Shown here: one piece after another, positions 7,328 through 13,752 of the stretch
Position numbering within the stretch: the first letter of the stretch is position 1
Layout: every line of letters begins with the position of its first letter
Assembly (NCBI GenBank): GCA_025453475.1
Contig: JALOQH010000015.1
Location: forward strand, 1 to 15,173
Origin: an archaeon
GTDB taxonomy: Archaea; Nanobdellota; Nanobdellia; Pacearchaeales; GW2011-AR1
Direction: 5' to 3'
DNA length: 15,173 nucleotides
Translations under genes and position numbers: made by a program
The notes under the pieces: model-generated
Seen by the model: the letters and a program-made list of their open reading frames with translations, nothing else
Told to the model about the DNA's origin: nothing
Databases searched by the model: none

Positions 7328-7440
7328 GAAGACGGTCATAGCAGCCAGGAAACGCCCGTTCCCTTTCCGAACACGGAAGCTAAGCTGGTTGCGTCGGAAA
7401 CTAGTCTCCCACCAGAGGCGAAACTTCGATGCTGTCTTCG
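7328..7440 (+). rRNA. rrf: 5S ribosomal RNA
   Basis: The core signatures of 5S rRNA are present in order: CGGTCATAGC near the 5' end, CCCGTTCCC, the CCGAACACGGAAGCTAAGC loop-B/C region, and closing ends GAAGACGG (7328-7335) and CTGTCTTC (7432-7439), which pair as helix I with one G-U wobble. The length, about 112 nt, is slightly short for an archaeal 5S, and the ends are inferred from the helix. No 16S or 23S gene is adjacent, so this copy is transcribed alone from its own TATA box. A T-rich stretch follows directly. Confidence 0.92.
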
Positions 7441-7449
7441 TTTATTTTT
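7441..7449 (+). terminator. T-rich terminator of 5S rRNA
   Basis: TTTATTTTT follows the closing strand of helix I immediately, the usual form of an archaeal RNA-gene terminator. Confidence 0.55.
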
Positions 7450-7460
7450 AAGACATTATA

Positions 7461-7468
7461 ATTATATA
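7461..7468 (+). promoter_or_regulatory. TATA box of the RNase P component 4 gene
   Basis: ATTATATA is centred 25 nt before the ATG at 7490. This supports a leaderless transcript beginning at that ATG rather than at the in-frame ATG at 7502. Confidence 0.55.
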
Positions 7469-7489
7469 CTGCAATAAGGTCAGTTATGT

Positions 7490-7744
7490 ATGAAAAAAGA
7501 GATGGACAAGACAGAAGCGAAAGAAAGAATAGAAAGATTCTTCCAGAGAGATGATTTTAAGCCGGATGAATTAAAGAAAGTTATCCGGATTGCAATGAAG
7601 TTTAAGATAAAGCTTGGAAGCAAGAGAAAACTCTTCTGCAAAAAATGCCTGAACAAACTGGCTGGACGATTATCAATATCAAAGACGCATAAAACAATTG
7701 AGTGTGCTTCCTGCGGATTTAGAAATAAGGTGAGGATAGCATAA
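7490..7744 (+). CDS. rnp4: Ribonuclease P protein component 4 (Rpp21/Rpr2 family)
   Basis: An 84-residue homologue of archaeal Rpp21, a protein subunit of RNase P that with Rpp29 supports the catalytic RNA in removing tRNA 5' leaders. The N-terminal half is helical and basic (KVIRIAMKFKIKLGSKRKLFC), as in the family. The C-terminal half is a zinc ribbon with C50/C53 and C72/C75 and the expected RLSISKTHKTIECASCGF strand pair. The protein is at the short end of the family, but no key residue is missing. The start is supported by a TATA box 25 nt upstream. Its TAA overlaps the ATG of the next gene by 1 nt, indicating translational coupling. It lies just downstream of tRNA-Leu and 5S rRNA genes. 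Confidence 0.82.
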   Translation: MKKEMDKTEAKERIERFFQRDDFKPDELKKVIRIAMKFKIKLGSKRKLFCKKCLNKLAGRLSISKTHKTIECASCGFRNKVRIA

Positions 7745-8511
7745 TGGAATTATCTGCTCTCGGCTCAGGCTCTTCAGGAAATTGCTTCTTCGTGCAGAAT
7801 AACAAGGAAGCTGTGCTTGTTGATGCAGGATTAACTGCGAAGCAGATAATATCCCGCATGGGTGCGATTGGCAAGAGTTCTGGCTCGATAAAGGGAATTT
7901 TGATAACGCATGAGCATGCAGACCACATAAGAGGAGCTGATGTGCTTGCAAGACAGCTGAATATCCCCATTTTTGCAACAAAGAAGACTATTCAGAGCTC
8001 GTTTCTATGCTCAGACAGTGATTTGATAACCCCCATAAAGAATGACGAAATTTTAAAAATCGCAGGCATTGAAATCCGGACTTTTTCCAAATCACACAAG
8101 GCTGCTGACCCTGTCTCATTCAGCATGAGAAACGGCAAGACACTTTCCATAATTACTGATGCGGGATTTGCGTGCGAGAATATAATCTCTGCTGTTTCTG
8201 AATCTGACTTTCTCTGCATAGAATCAAACCACGATGAAAACATGCTGATTGACGGGCCCTATCCTTATTTCCTTAAGCAGTGGGTAAAGGGAGATACAGG
8301 GCATCTCTCAAATAAGCAATCTGCGCTATGCGTTCTTGAACATGCCAAATCCGGGTTAAGCAATGTTGTGCTCTCCCACCTAAGCCAGACAAATAATACG
8401 CCGGACATTGCATTAAAGACATTTAAATCATTGATAAAAGAGCGAAGGGATTTAAAGCCAAAAATAAGCTATTCTGACAGGAATATTCCAACGAAGTTAT
8501 TTAAGATTTGA
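7744..8511 (+). CDS. MBL-fold metallohydrolase, WalJ/YycJ-like
   Basis: A 255-residue metallo-beta-lactamase-fold protein. The N-terminal LGSGSSGNCFFV is typical of the YycJ/WalJ subfamily. The di-metal motif THEHADH (H56, H58, D60, H61) is intact, followed by SKSHKAADPVSF, an ITDAGF segment, an IESNHD motif and a late VVLSHLSQTNNTP histidine motif. It is soluble and probably cytoplasmic. In bacteria WalJ proteins have been described as exonuclease-like enzymes linked to DNA repair or cell-wall regulation; the archaeal substrate is unknown. The start codon overlaps the stop of the RNase P subunit gene, so the pair is translationally coupled, which makes RNA processing possible. It converges with rpoN, leaving 18 nt between stops. 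Confidence 0.82.
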   Translation: MELSALGSGSSGNCFFVQNNKEAVLVDAGLTAKQIISRMGAIGKSSGSIKGILITHEHADHIRGADVLARQLNIPIFATKKTIQSSFLCSDSDLITPIKNDEILKIAGIEIRTFSKSHKAADPVSFSMRNGKTLSIITDAGFACENIISAVSESDFLCIESNHDENMLIDGPYPYFLKQWVKGDTGHLSNKQSALCVLEHAKSGLSNVVLSHLSQTNNTPDIALKTFKSLIKERRDLKPKISYSDRNIPTKLFKI

Positions 8512-8529
8512 GAAAGTTTATCTGGGATT

Positions 8530-8727
8530 TCAGGACTTCTTAAACTTGGCTATCTCTGTTATCATGCCTGCATGCCCAAGGAACGCTGCCCTGCAGCAGT
8601 ATCTCTCTACTCCAAGCTCGTCAAGAACTTTCTTCGGCTCCTCGCCAGAATCAACGCGCTTCTTGTATTCTTCCCAGAGATGCGCAATAGGTTTTCCGCA
8701 TCCAAAACATCTTATTGGGATTATCAT
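8530..8727 (-). CDS. rpoN: DNA-directed RNA polymerase subunit N (Rpb10)
   Basis: A 65-residue zinc-binding core subunit of archaeal RNA polymerase that helps assemble the subunit D/L platform. It opens with MIIPIRCFGCGKPI and has the family's unusual zinc site, C7-x2-C10 and the adjacent pair C44-C45 in ERYCCR. Length and all ligands are normal. It is a single gene on the minus strand, not placed with rpl13/rps9/rpoK as in many archaea. A TATA box 26 nt upstream supports the start and a leaderless transcript. The DNA opposite this gene has open frames on the plus strand, but they show no protein character. Confidence 0.95.
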   Translation of the reverse strand: MIIPIRCFGCGKPIAHLWEEYKKRVDSGEEPKKVLDELGVERYCCRAAFLGHAGMITEIAKFKKS

Positions 8728-8749
8728 ATTAATAATGCCGAAAACGAGT

Positions 8750-8757
8750 TTTTAAAA
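8750..8757 (-). promoter_or_regulatory. TATA box of rpoN
   Basis: On the minus strand this reads TTTTAAAA, centred about 26 nt before the rpoN ATG at 8727, which fits a leaderless transcript. Confidence 0.6.
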
Positions 8758-8794
8758 CTTGCTGTCAGTGTATATTCTATTATACAAGCGATAA

Positions 8795-8802
8795 CTTATT
8801 AA
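8795..8802 (+). promoter_or_regulatory. Possible TATA box of the ABC transporter operon
   Basis: CTTATTAA is centred about 26 nt before the ATG at 8825. A second A/T element (TTATAA, 8805-8810) is too close to the ATG for that start. Together with the rpoN TATA box on the other strand it forms a divergent promoter region. Confidence 0.4.
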
Positions 8803-8824
8803 GGTTATAAGCTCAAACTTAATT

Positions 8825-9514
8825 ATGGCTGAAAAAAAGAGTTCTGAGAAGAAAGAGAAGCACACTCACCTTATCAGATTGAGAAATGTGGCAAAATACT
8901 ACCAAATGGGCGAGGAGATTGTCAGGGCAGTTGACGGCATAAATATTGAGGTCCGCCCAGGAGAATTTGTCGCAATAATGGGACCTTCAGGAAGCGGGAA
9001 ATCAACAACAATGAACCTCGTTGGCTCGCTGGACTTGGCCACGCAGGGAGACATTTTCCTTGACGGGCTCGATATAGAGGAGCTTCATGAATCAGATTTG
9101 GCGCAGGTCCGGGGGATGATGTTCCAGGATATTGATTCAGAGGTAAGGGAAGCCCGTGCAGAGCAATTGCTCAAAATGGTTGGCTTGGAAGAAAGAATGG
9201 ACCATCATCCGAATCAGCTCTCTGGCGGAGAGCAGCAGAGAGTTGCAATAGCACGTTCGCTGGCAAACAATCCCGAAATTATTCTTGCAGACGAACCTAC
9301 GGGGAATCTTGACACAAAAACCGGCGAGATAGTCCTGCACTATCTTGATAAGCTGAACAAAGAGGGCAAGACAATAATTATGGTCACTCATGACCCCCGC
9401 CTTGCTGAGGAGCATGCGCAGGTGATTTTTCATATTAAAGACGGGAAACTGGAGAAAGTCACAAAAAAAATAAAAGGAAGATGGGTTGTCATTGATCGCG
9501 GCACCCATAACTGA
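8825..9514 (+). CDS. ABC transporter ATP-binding protein (MacB/LolD type) lacking the Q-loop segment
   Basis: The 229-residue ATPase of a MacB/LolD-type transporter, expected to drive the two permeases encoded just downstream. Walker A GPSGSGKST (53-61), signature LSGGEQQR (132-139), Walker B IILADEPTGNLD (152-163) and the H-loop THD (188-190) are intact. In family members, the DLAQVRG at 91-97 is followed by a stretch of about 30 residues containing the Q-loop (x-F-V-F-Q-x-F-N-L) and an ALENV segment. Here DLAQVRG runs straight into MMFQDIDSEVREARAEQLL, which normally follows ...LP. The loss is in frame (junction near 9115). If real, coupling to the permeases should be impaired; an assembly error is also possible. 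The charged N-terminal 16 residues and a basic C-terminal tail are extras. The first permease starts 2 nt after the stop. Confidence 0.88.
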   Translation: MAEKKSSEKKEKHTHLIRLRNVAKYYQMGEEIVRAVDGINIEVRPGEFVAIMGPSGSGKSTTMNLVGSLDLATQGDIFLDGLDIEELHESDLAQVRGMMFQDIDSEVREARAEQLLKMVGLEERMDHHPNQLSGGEQQRVAIARSLANNPEIILADEPTGNLDTKTGEIVLHYLDKLNKEGKTIIMVTHDPRLAEEHAQVIFHIKDGKLEKVTKKIKGRWVVIDRGTHN

Positions 9515-9516
9515 AA

Positions 9517-10734
9517 ATGCTAAAAGACTATTTCCTGATGGCTCTGGGCAACCTCAAGCACAGAGGCATCCGCTCGTGGCTTACAATGCTTGGGATTTTC
9601 ATAGGAATTGCAGCAGTGGTCTCGCTGATTTCTCTTGGAAACGGACTTGAAAGCGCAGTAACGGGGCAGTTTGCATCTCTCTCTGCAGACACGCTTATGA
9701 TTACAAATGCGGAGACAGGTTTTGGCCCGCCAGGAAGCACTGCAGTAAGAAAATTGAATGACCATGACGTAGACATTGTTAAATCTGTTCCAGGTCTCGA
9801 AATGGTCATACCCCGACTGATAAGAAGCGTGAGAGTTGAATATAATGATATTGTAAAATTCAAGTATGCTGCAAGCATGCCGGAAGATTCAGAGCAGATT
9901 GCATATATTTACAGAACAATGGGCTTTGACGTCGAAGAGGGCAGGCTTCTGAAGCCATCTGACCGGGGAAAGATATTGATAGGCTCAAATTTTGTGACAG
10001 AAAAGGATTTTGACAAGGATGTAATACTTGGCTCAAAGATAAAGGTGCAGAATAAGTCTTTTGAGGTGATTGGAATTCTTAAAGAGTCTGGAACAATGCA
10101 GATAAACCTGGCAGGCATGATAATGGAATCTGACTTAAAGGCAGCTCTTGACATAGGTGACGAGCAGGACATAATAATTGCGCGGGTTTCTGACAAGAAC
10201 CGCATTGAAGAGATTGCGGAGCTGATAAAGAAGAAAATGCGCCGGGACAGGGATGAGAAAGCAGGAGAAGAAGACTTTTCTGTGCAGACTCCAATCCAGG
10301 CTCTTCAAAGCGTGAACCTTATACTAAACATAATAAACTTCATTGTTGCGGGCATAGCTGCAATTTCTCTTCTTGTTGGCGGAGTTGGAATTGCAAACAC
10401 GATGTACACTTCTGTTCTTGAAAGAAGAAAAGATATCGGGGTCATGAAAGCTGTCGGAGCAAGAAATTCAGACATCCTGAAGATATTTATTGTTGAATCA
10501 GGAATGCTTGGACTTGCGGGGGGCGTTGTCGGAGCGATATTGGGGCTCGGATTTGCATTTCTTGTCTCGTTTATAGCAAATTCTGCGCTTAATCAGCAGA
10601 TTCTTGCAGTGTCAGTTTCATATCCTCTTCTATTTCTTGCAATATCTTTCTCGTTCATTGTGGGGGTAATTGCAGGGCTATCTCCGGCATTCCAGGCATC
10701 AAACACCCGGCCTGTGGAGGCACTGCGCACATGA
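9517..10734 (+). CDS. MacB/FtsX-type ABC transporter permease 1
   Basis: A 405-residue permease of normal MacB-like length. A short amphipathic N-terminus with NLKHRGIRSWLTMLGIFIG leads into TM1 (about 18-42). A large extracytoplasmic MacB-type core domain (about 45-265) follows, then three clustered TM helices (about 268-300, 325-352, 365-392). GVGIANTMYTSVLERRKDIG and MKAVGARNSDILKIF are the FtsX-domain cytoplasmic coupling segment, and PAFQASNTRPVEALR is the family's C-terminal signature. Such systems do not usually import small solutes; characterised relatives extract lipoproteins or export peptides and toxins, or transmit force across the envelope. It lies 2 nt after the ATPase and overlaps permease 2 by 4 nt (ATGA). 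The substrate is unknown. Confidence 0.9.
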   Translation: MLKDYFLMALGNLKHRGIRSWLTMLGIFIGIAAVVSLISLGNGLESAVTGQFASLSADTLMITNAETGFGPPGSTAVRKLNDHDVDIVKSVPGLEMVIPRLIRSVRVEYNDIVKFKYAASMPEDSEQIAYIYRTMGFDVEEGRLLKPSDRGKILIGSNFVTEKDFDKDVILGSKIKVQNKSFEVIGILKESGTMQINLAGMIMESDLKAALDIGDEQDIIIARVSDKNRIEEIAELIKKKMRRDRDEKAGEEDFSVQTPIQALQSVNLILNIINFIVAGIAAISLLVGGVGIANTMYTSVLERRKDIGVMKAVGARNSDILKIFIVESGMLGLAGGVVGAILGLGFAFLVSFIANSALNQQILAVSVSYPLLFLAISFSFIVGVIAGLSPAFQASNTRPVEALRT

Positions 10735-11951
10735 TGAAAGAATATTTTTATCTTGCACTGAAAAACCTCAAGAGAAGACAGCTCCGCTCATGGCTTACAA
10801 TGATAGGAATATTTGTCTCTATAGCAATTCTTTTCACTATTGTCAGCCTTTCTCTTGGGCTTCAGGCAGCTGTTGAAGAGCAATTCAGGCTGCTTGGAAC
10901 AGATAAATTCTTTGTCTATCCAATGCTTGCAGCTGGTCTGCCTGGGGAAGGCAATCCCATTGAGATGACAATAGACGACGTGGATGCAATCTCGAGGGTT
11001 AGCGGTGTCAAATATGTAACTTACATGAATCTCGGCAATGGCGAGATAAAATTCAACAATAAGGCAAGATATTATTTTGTGATTGGCATGCCGCTCGACG
11101 AGCCGGATGGATACAAGATAATCTACGAATCAGCCCTGCTTAGCATAGATAAGGGGAAATTCCTCTCAAAGGGAGACAGGGGCGTGGTAATGATGGGATG
11201 GGATTATGGGAATTCTGACTTGATGGGCAAGCCGATAAAAGTCGGAGATACGGTTGAAATAAACGGGGCTCCGCTGAAAGTTAGAGGCATAGTCGGCAGA
11301 GTAGGAAATCCCTCTGATGACAGACAGGTATACATCTCCATAGATGATTTCAAGGAGATATTTGACTCTGGAGACAGAGCAGATACCATGGTTGCGCAGA
11401 TTCAACCAGGCACCAACCTTACGGAAGTTGCTAAAAAGGTAGAAAAGAAACTTAGAGATTTCAGGGATCAGACAGAAAAGACACAGGATTTCTCGGTTAT
11501 AACGCCTGAAGAATATATGAGAACATTCGGGGATATCCTGAATATAATCATGGCTTTCCTTATAGGGGTTGCTGCGATTTCCCTTGTAGTAGGAGCAATT
11601 GGGATTGCGAACACAATGTACACTGCGGTTCTGGAGCGTTACAGAGAAATCGGAGTTATGAAAGCTGTCGGAGCAAGAAACTCGGATATTCTTAAGATAT
11701 TTCTGATAGAGTCCGGGCTTCTGGGCCTGGTCGGAGGCATCGGAGGAGTTATCCTGGGTTTTGCGATAAGCAAGAGTGTAGAGTATGTGGTTGTTAACCA
11801 GTTAAACACGACACTTCTTCAGGTAGTGTTTCCACCTTACCTGATTGCAGGATGCCTGCTGTTTGCATTTCTTGCGGGTGCGGTCTCAGGCACATTCCCG
11901 GCATGGCAGGCTTCGCAGATAAAGCCTGTTCAGGCATTAAGATACGAGTGA
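10731..11951 (+). CDS. MacB/FtsX-type ABC transporter permease 2
   Basis: A 406-residue paralogue of the preceding permease with the same layout: NLKRRQLRSWLTMIGIFVS and TM1 (about 18-42), an extracytoplasmic core (about 45-270), three TM helices, the GAIGIANTMYTAVLERYREIG and MKAVGARNSDILKIF coupling segment, and a PAWQASQIKPVQALRYE ending. The first ATG overlaps the upstream stop as ATGA; a second ATG follows directly at 10734, so the start may be one codon later. The two permeases probably form a heterodimer with one type of ATPase. DNA identity is high only in the coupling segment (23 identical bases at 10444-10466 and 11658-11680); the outer domains have diverged, as expected if each binds a different partner. 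It converges with a secreted beta-rich protein gene only 3 nt away. Confidence 0.9.
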   Translation: MMKEYFYLALKNLKRRQLRSWLTMIGIFVSIAILFTIVSLSLGLQAAVEEQFRLLGTDKFFVYPMLAAGLPGEGNPIEMTIDDVDAISRVSGVKYVTYMNLGNGEIKFNNKARYYFVIGMPLDEPDGYKIIYESALLSIDKGKFLSKGDRGVVMMGWDYGNSDLMGKPIKVGDTVEINGAPLKVRGIVGRVGNPSDDRQVYISIDDFKEIFDSGDRADTMVAQIQPGTNLTEVAKKVEKKLRDFRDQTEKTQDFSVITPEEYMRTFGDILNIIMAFLIGVAAISLVVGAIGIANTMYTAVLERYREIGVMKAVGARNSDILKIFLIESGLLGLVGGIGGVILGFAISKSVEYVVVNQLNTTLLQVVFPPYLIAGCLLFAFLAGAVSGTFPAWQASQIKPVQALRYE

Positions 11952-11954
11952 GAA

Positions 11955-12827
11955 TTATCTTTTCAGAAGCGCGAGCTTGTTATTCTTTGCCTTTCTGCGT
12001 TGTCTCCAATCCCAGAGGATTTTGAGGATAAAAACAATGAGCAGAACCCAGAAGAAGTAAAAGAATTTATCCTTTGCCTCTTTTACTGTTCCGTTCTCAA
12101 TGAAATTGCTCGTGAAATAAACTGTTTTTTCGACTGTTCTTCTCACATCATTCTGGTCATTGTAAGAGAGTTTTACATTAATCTCCCCTGCGCTTGGAAC
12201 TCCCTCGACTGTTGCGGTTGTATCGTCGTTTGAATCAAGGCTTCCGATGATTGTCTGGCTTGCCCCTTTCAGCTTAAGATTTGCCTGCTCTGGCACCTCC
12301 AGTGTCAGAGAATCAGCGTCATACTTCCCAACATTGATTATCCCGAAGGTAACTGTGGTTCTTGCAGCTTCATAATCCTGTATTGAAACATCGAAGTCTG
12401 TTTTCGGCTCTTCTACGTTTATATACAGATCATCTTTTGTGAGGGCTGCAGAGCCTGTGCCTTCAAAACCATATTCCACTTTAATTTTGTTATCACCATC
12501 GAGCGCGTTCCTGTCAACGCGGAGATTATATCCTTTCAAGAGAAAGGAAGAGTAACCTGATAAGAAAGTATTGCTTGCTACAACAAGTCTTTCATTGCTG
12601 TCGTCAACTGAAAATGGGTATGTTGGAAGAACATTAAAATAAACTGTCCCACATTCAGGATTTTCTGTGCCGTTAATCTGGAAGACTACCTTGACATATT
12701 CTCCTGGGACAGCCGGATACGGGTCCTGATTCAGGATGCTGATGGTTAAATCGCATGCAGCCCCGCTTGCAAACACAGGCAGGACTAAAATTGCGAATAA
12801 TCCGAAGATTAACAGCTCTTTTTTCAT
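11955..12827 (-). CDS. Secreted, C-terminally anchored beta-rich protein (COG1361/S-layer-like)
   Basis: A 290-residue envelope protein. I place the start at 12827: it gives a clear signal peptide (MKKELLIFGLFAILVLPVFA, residues 1-20), and a TATA box lies 25 nt upstream. The frame stays open up to 13013, but that extension overlaps the divergent promoter and the oppositely oriented zinc-ribbon gene. The mature part starts with a beta-sandwich stretch (CDLTISILNQDPYPAVPGEY) and includes a CARDB/NEW3-like repeat around residues 140-235 (FDVSIQDYEAARTTVTFGI, then VGKYDADSLTLEVP). It ends in a membrane helix (about 255-274) and a basic tail. This architecture matches archaeal 'COG1361' S-layer-like proteins, often found beside MacB-type ABC operons. 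It converges with permease 2, so a partnership is plausible but unproven. Confidence 0.8.
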   Translation of the reverse strand: MKKELLIFGLFAILVLPVFASGAACDLTISILNQDPYPAVPGEYVKVVFQINGTENPECGTVYFNVLPTYPFSVDDSNERLVVASNTFLSGYSSFLLKGYNLRVDRNALDGDNKIKVEYGFEGTGSAALTKDDLYINVEEPKTDFDVSIQDYEAARTTVTFGIINVGKYDADSLTLEVPEQANLKLKGASQTIIGSLDSNDDTTATVEGVPSAGEINVKLSYNDQNDVRRTVEKTVYFTSNFIENGTVKEAKDKFFYFFWVLLIVFILKILWDWRQRRKAKNNKLALLKR

Positions 12828-12847
12828 ATAACCTGAAGGTTTTTGCA

Positions 12848-12857
12848 ATTTAAAAAA
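12848..12857 (-). promoter_or_regulatory. TATA box of the anchored beta-rich protein gene
   Basis: On the minus strand this reads TTTTTTAAAT, centred 25 nt before the ATG at 12827. It confirms the shorter start and implies a leaderless transcript. Confidence 0.6.
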
Positions 12858-12890
12858 CTTTGTTAATATGCTGTCTTCACCATAAAAATC

Positions 12891-12898
12891 TTTAAATA
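12891..12898 (+). promoter_or_regulatory. TATA box of the zinc-ribbon gene
   Basis: TTTAAATA is identical to the element before the TrmB-family gene. The start site should fall near 12920, leaving a leader of about 15 nt with a weak purine-rich AAGAG before the ATG at 12936. Confidence 0.6.
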
Positions 12899-12935
12899 GT
12901 ATCGGGCACAGTAAAGAAAATAAAAAAGAGATAAA

Positions 12936-13142
12936 ATGACGAAGAAATGCATTTACTGCAAGTGTGAAATTGACGCGAATTCCGTTGTGGACGTGTGCGC
13001 ACGCTGCGGGCACGCTGTCTGGGGAGAGAAGATGTTTAAAGCAATAATCGAAAATATGGAAGGCGCAAGAAAAACAGGCTCCCTCGACCAGGGTTCTGTC
13101 TCAACGGGTCCGAGTTTCAGGGCTGCGGACAAACTCCGATAA
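12936..13142 (+). CDS. Small zinc-ribbon protein, 68 aa
   Basis: A short protein whose N-terminal half is a zinc ribbon: C5-x2-C8 and C21-x2-C24, with an additional C10. After the ribbon, HAVWGEKMFKAIIENMEGAR is probably a helix, and the tail is polar. Similar small proteins with C-x2-C pairs and a VWG-x-KMF segment occur widely in small archaeal genomes with no assigned function. It is soluble and could bind nucleic acid or protein. It is expressed from its own TATA box, divergent from the anchored beta-rich protein, just upstream of the ribosomal/RNA polymerase operon, which has its own promoter. Confidence 0.78.
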   Translation: MTKKCIYCKCEIDANSVVDVCARCGHAVWGEKMFKAIIENMEGARKTGSLDQGSVSTGPSFRAADKLR

Positions 13143-13159
13143 TAACCTCAAAGGAAGGT

Positions 13160-13167
13160 TTTTAAAT
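13160..13167 (+). promoter_or_regulatory. TATA box of the rpl21e-rpoF-DUF655-rps13-rps4 operon
   Basis: TTTTAAAT is centred 24-25 nt before the ATG at 13188. This favours 13188 over the in-frame ATG at 13206 as the L21e start, and is the only clear promoter before the end of the window. Confidence 0.6.
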
Positions 13168-13187
13168 CACTTATTTTACCTATTCTT

Positions 13188-13448
13188 ATGTTAAAATACA
13201 AAACAATGCGGGCAAAGGGAAAGATATCTCTAAGCAGATACTTCCAGAAATTCAAGGCAGGCGACTTAGTAACAGTAATACGCGAGCTTGCAATCCCTCT
13301 TGATTATCCAAAGAAACTGCAGGGAAGAACAGGCAGGATAATTGACAAGAGGGGCGCGTCATATCATGTTGAAATAAAGGACCTGAACAAGCCGAAAAGA
13401 TACTTAATTAAACCCGTACATCTCATGAAAATAGAACCAGCAAAATGA
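13188..13448 (+). CDS. rpl21e: Large-subunit ribosomal protein L21e
   Basis: An 86-residue archaeal/eukaryotic-type ribosomal protein of the 50S subunit. The SH3-like core is clear: FKAGDLVTVIRE, then PKKLQGRTGRIIDKRGASYHVEIKD, and a C-terminal RYLIKPVHLMKI that matches the family's LIVRPEHL ending. The N-terminal basic arm (about 16 residues before the SRYFQKF) is shorter than the 25-30 residues usual in other archaea. The chosen ATG lies 24-25 nt from the TATA box; starting at 13206 would remove six residues and leave the core intact. It overlaps rpoF by 4 nt (ATGA). Confidence 0.88.
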   Translation: MLKYKTMRAKGKISLSRYFQKFKAGDLVTVIRELAIPLDYPKKLQGRTGRIIDKRGASYHVEIKDLNKPKRYLIKPVHLMKIEPAK

Positions 13449-13750
13449 TAATCTCAAAGAAACCAGTAACAATGGCAGAAGCAGCCTCCTTAGCTGGAGA
13501 CAGCAAAGACGAGGAGAAGAAGCCTGTTCACGGGTATTTCAAGAAGTTCACAAACCTTTCAAAGAAAGATGCGGACAAACTTGTCGATGAAATCAGGGCA
13601 ATTAATAATCCCAAGCTTAAGGAAGAGAACCTCATGAAAATTGCGGATTTCCTTCCAAGAGACAATGAGGATTTAAGCAAAATTTTGAATGAGGTTGGCT
13701 TGTCAGAAGCTGAGTCTAATTCTATTCTTGAGATAGTCAAGAAATATTAA
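13445..13750 (+). CDS. rpoF: DNA-directed RNA polymerase subunit F (Rpb4)
   Basis: A 101-residue helical subunit that, with subunit E (Rpb7), forms the RNA polymerase stalk. The N-terminal strand IISKKPVTMAEAASLA is the part that packs against subunit E, and the C-terminal HRDC-like helices end in GLSEAESNSILEIVKKY. Length and composition are normal. Its start overlaps the rpl21e stop by 4 nt, and the DUF655 gene starts 2 nt after its stop, so the three are translationally coupled. The order L21e-RpoF-DUF655 is conserved in many archaea, which supports the assignment. Confidence 0.9.
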   Translation: MIISKKPVTMAEAASLAGDSKDEEKKPVHGYFKKFTNLSKKDADKLVDEIRAINNPKLKEENLMKIADFLPRDNEDLSKILNEVGLSEAESNSILEIVKKY

Positions 13751-13752
13751 AA

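Noticed and set aside
7196..7477. Plus-strand ORF of 93 codons
   Set aside because: It covers the antisense of tRNA-Leu and all of the 5S rRNA gene, and its translation has no protein character.
8546..8802. Two plus-strand ORFs over the rpoN region
   Set aside because: They are antisense to a clearly recognised rpoN and its promoter, with no motif or start signal.
9119..9127. FQ at residues 100-101 of the ATPase as the Q-loop
   Set aside because: Its context (MMFQDIDSEVREARAEQLL) matches the segment after the usual ...LP, not the FVFQxFNL Q-loop; spacing from Walker A and to the signature also points to a deletion.
10444..11680. 23-bp direct repeat (10444-10466 and 11658-11680) as a mobile or regulatory repeat
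   Set aside because: Both copies encode the same conserved coupling segment of the two paralogous permeases, so shared ancestry and constraint explain it.
12828..13013. Long N-terminal extension of the minus-strand anchored protein to an ATG at 13013
   Set aside because: The extension precedes a clear signal peptide, runs through the divergent promoter region and overlaps the zinc-ribbon gene. A TATA box 25 nt before 12827 supports the short form.
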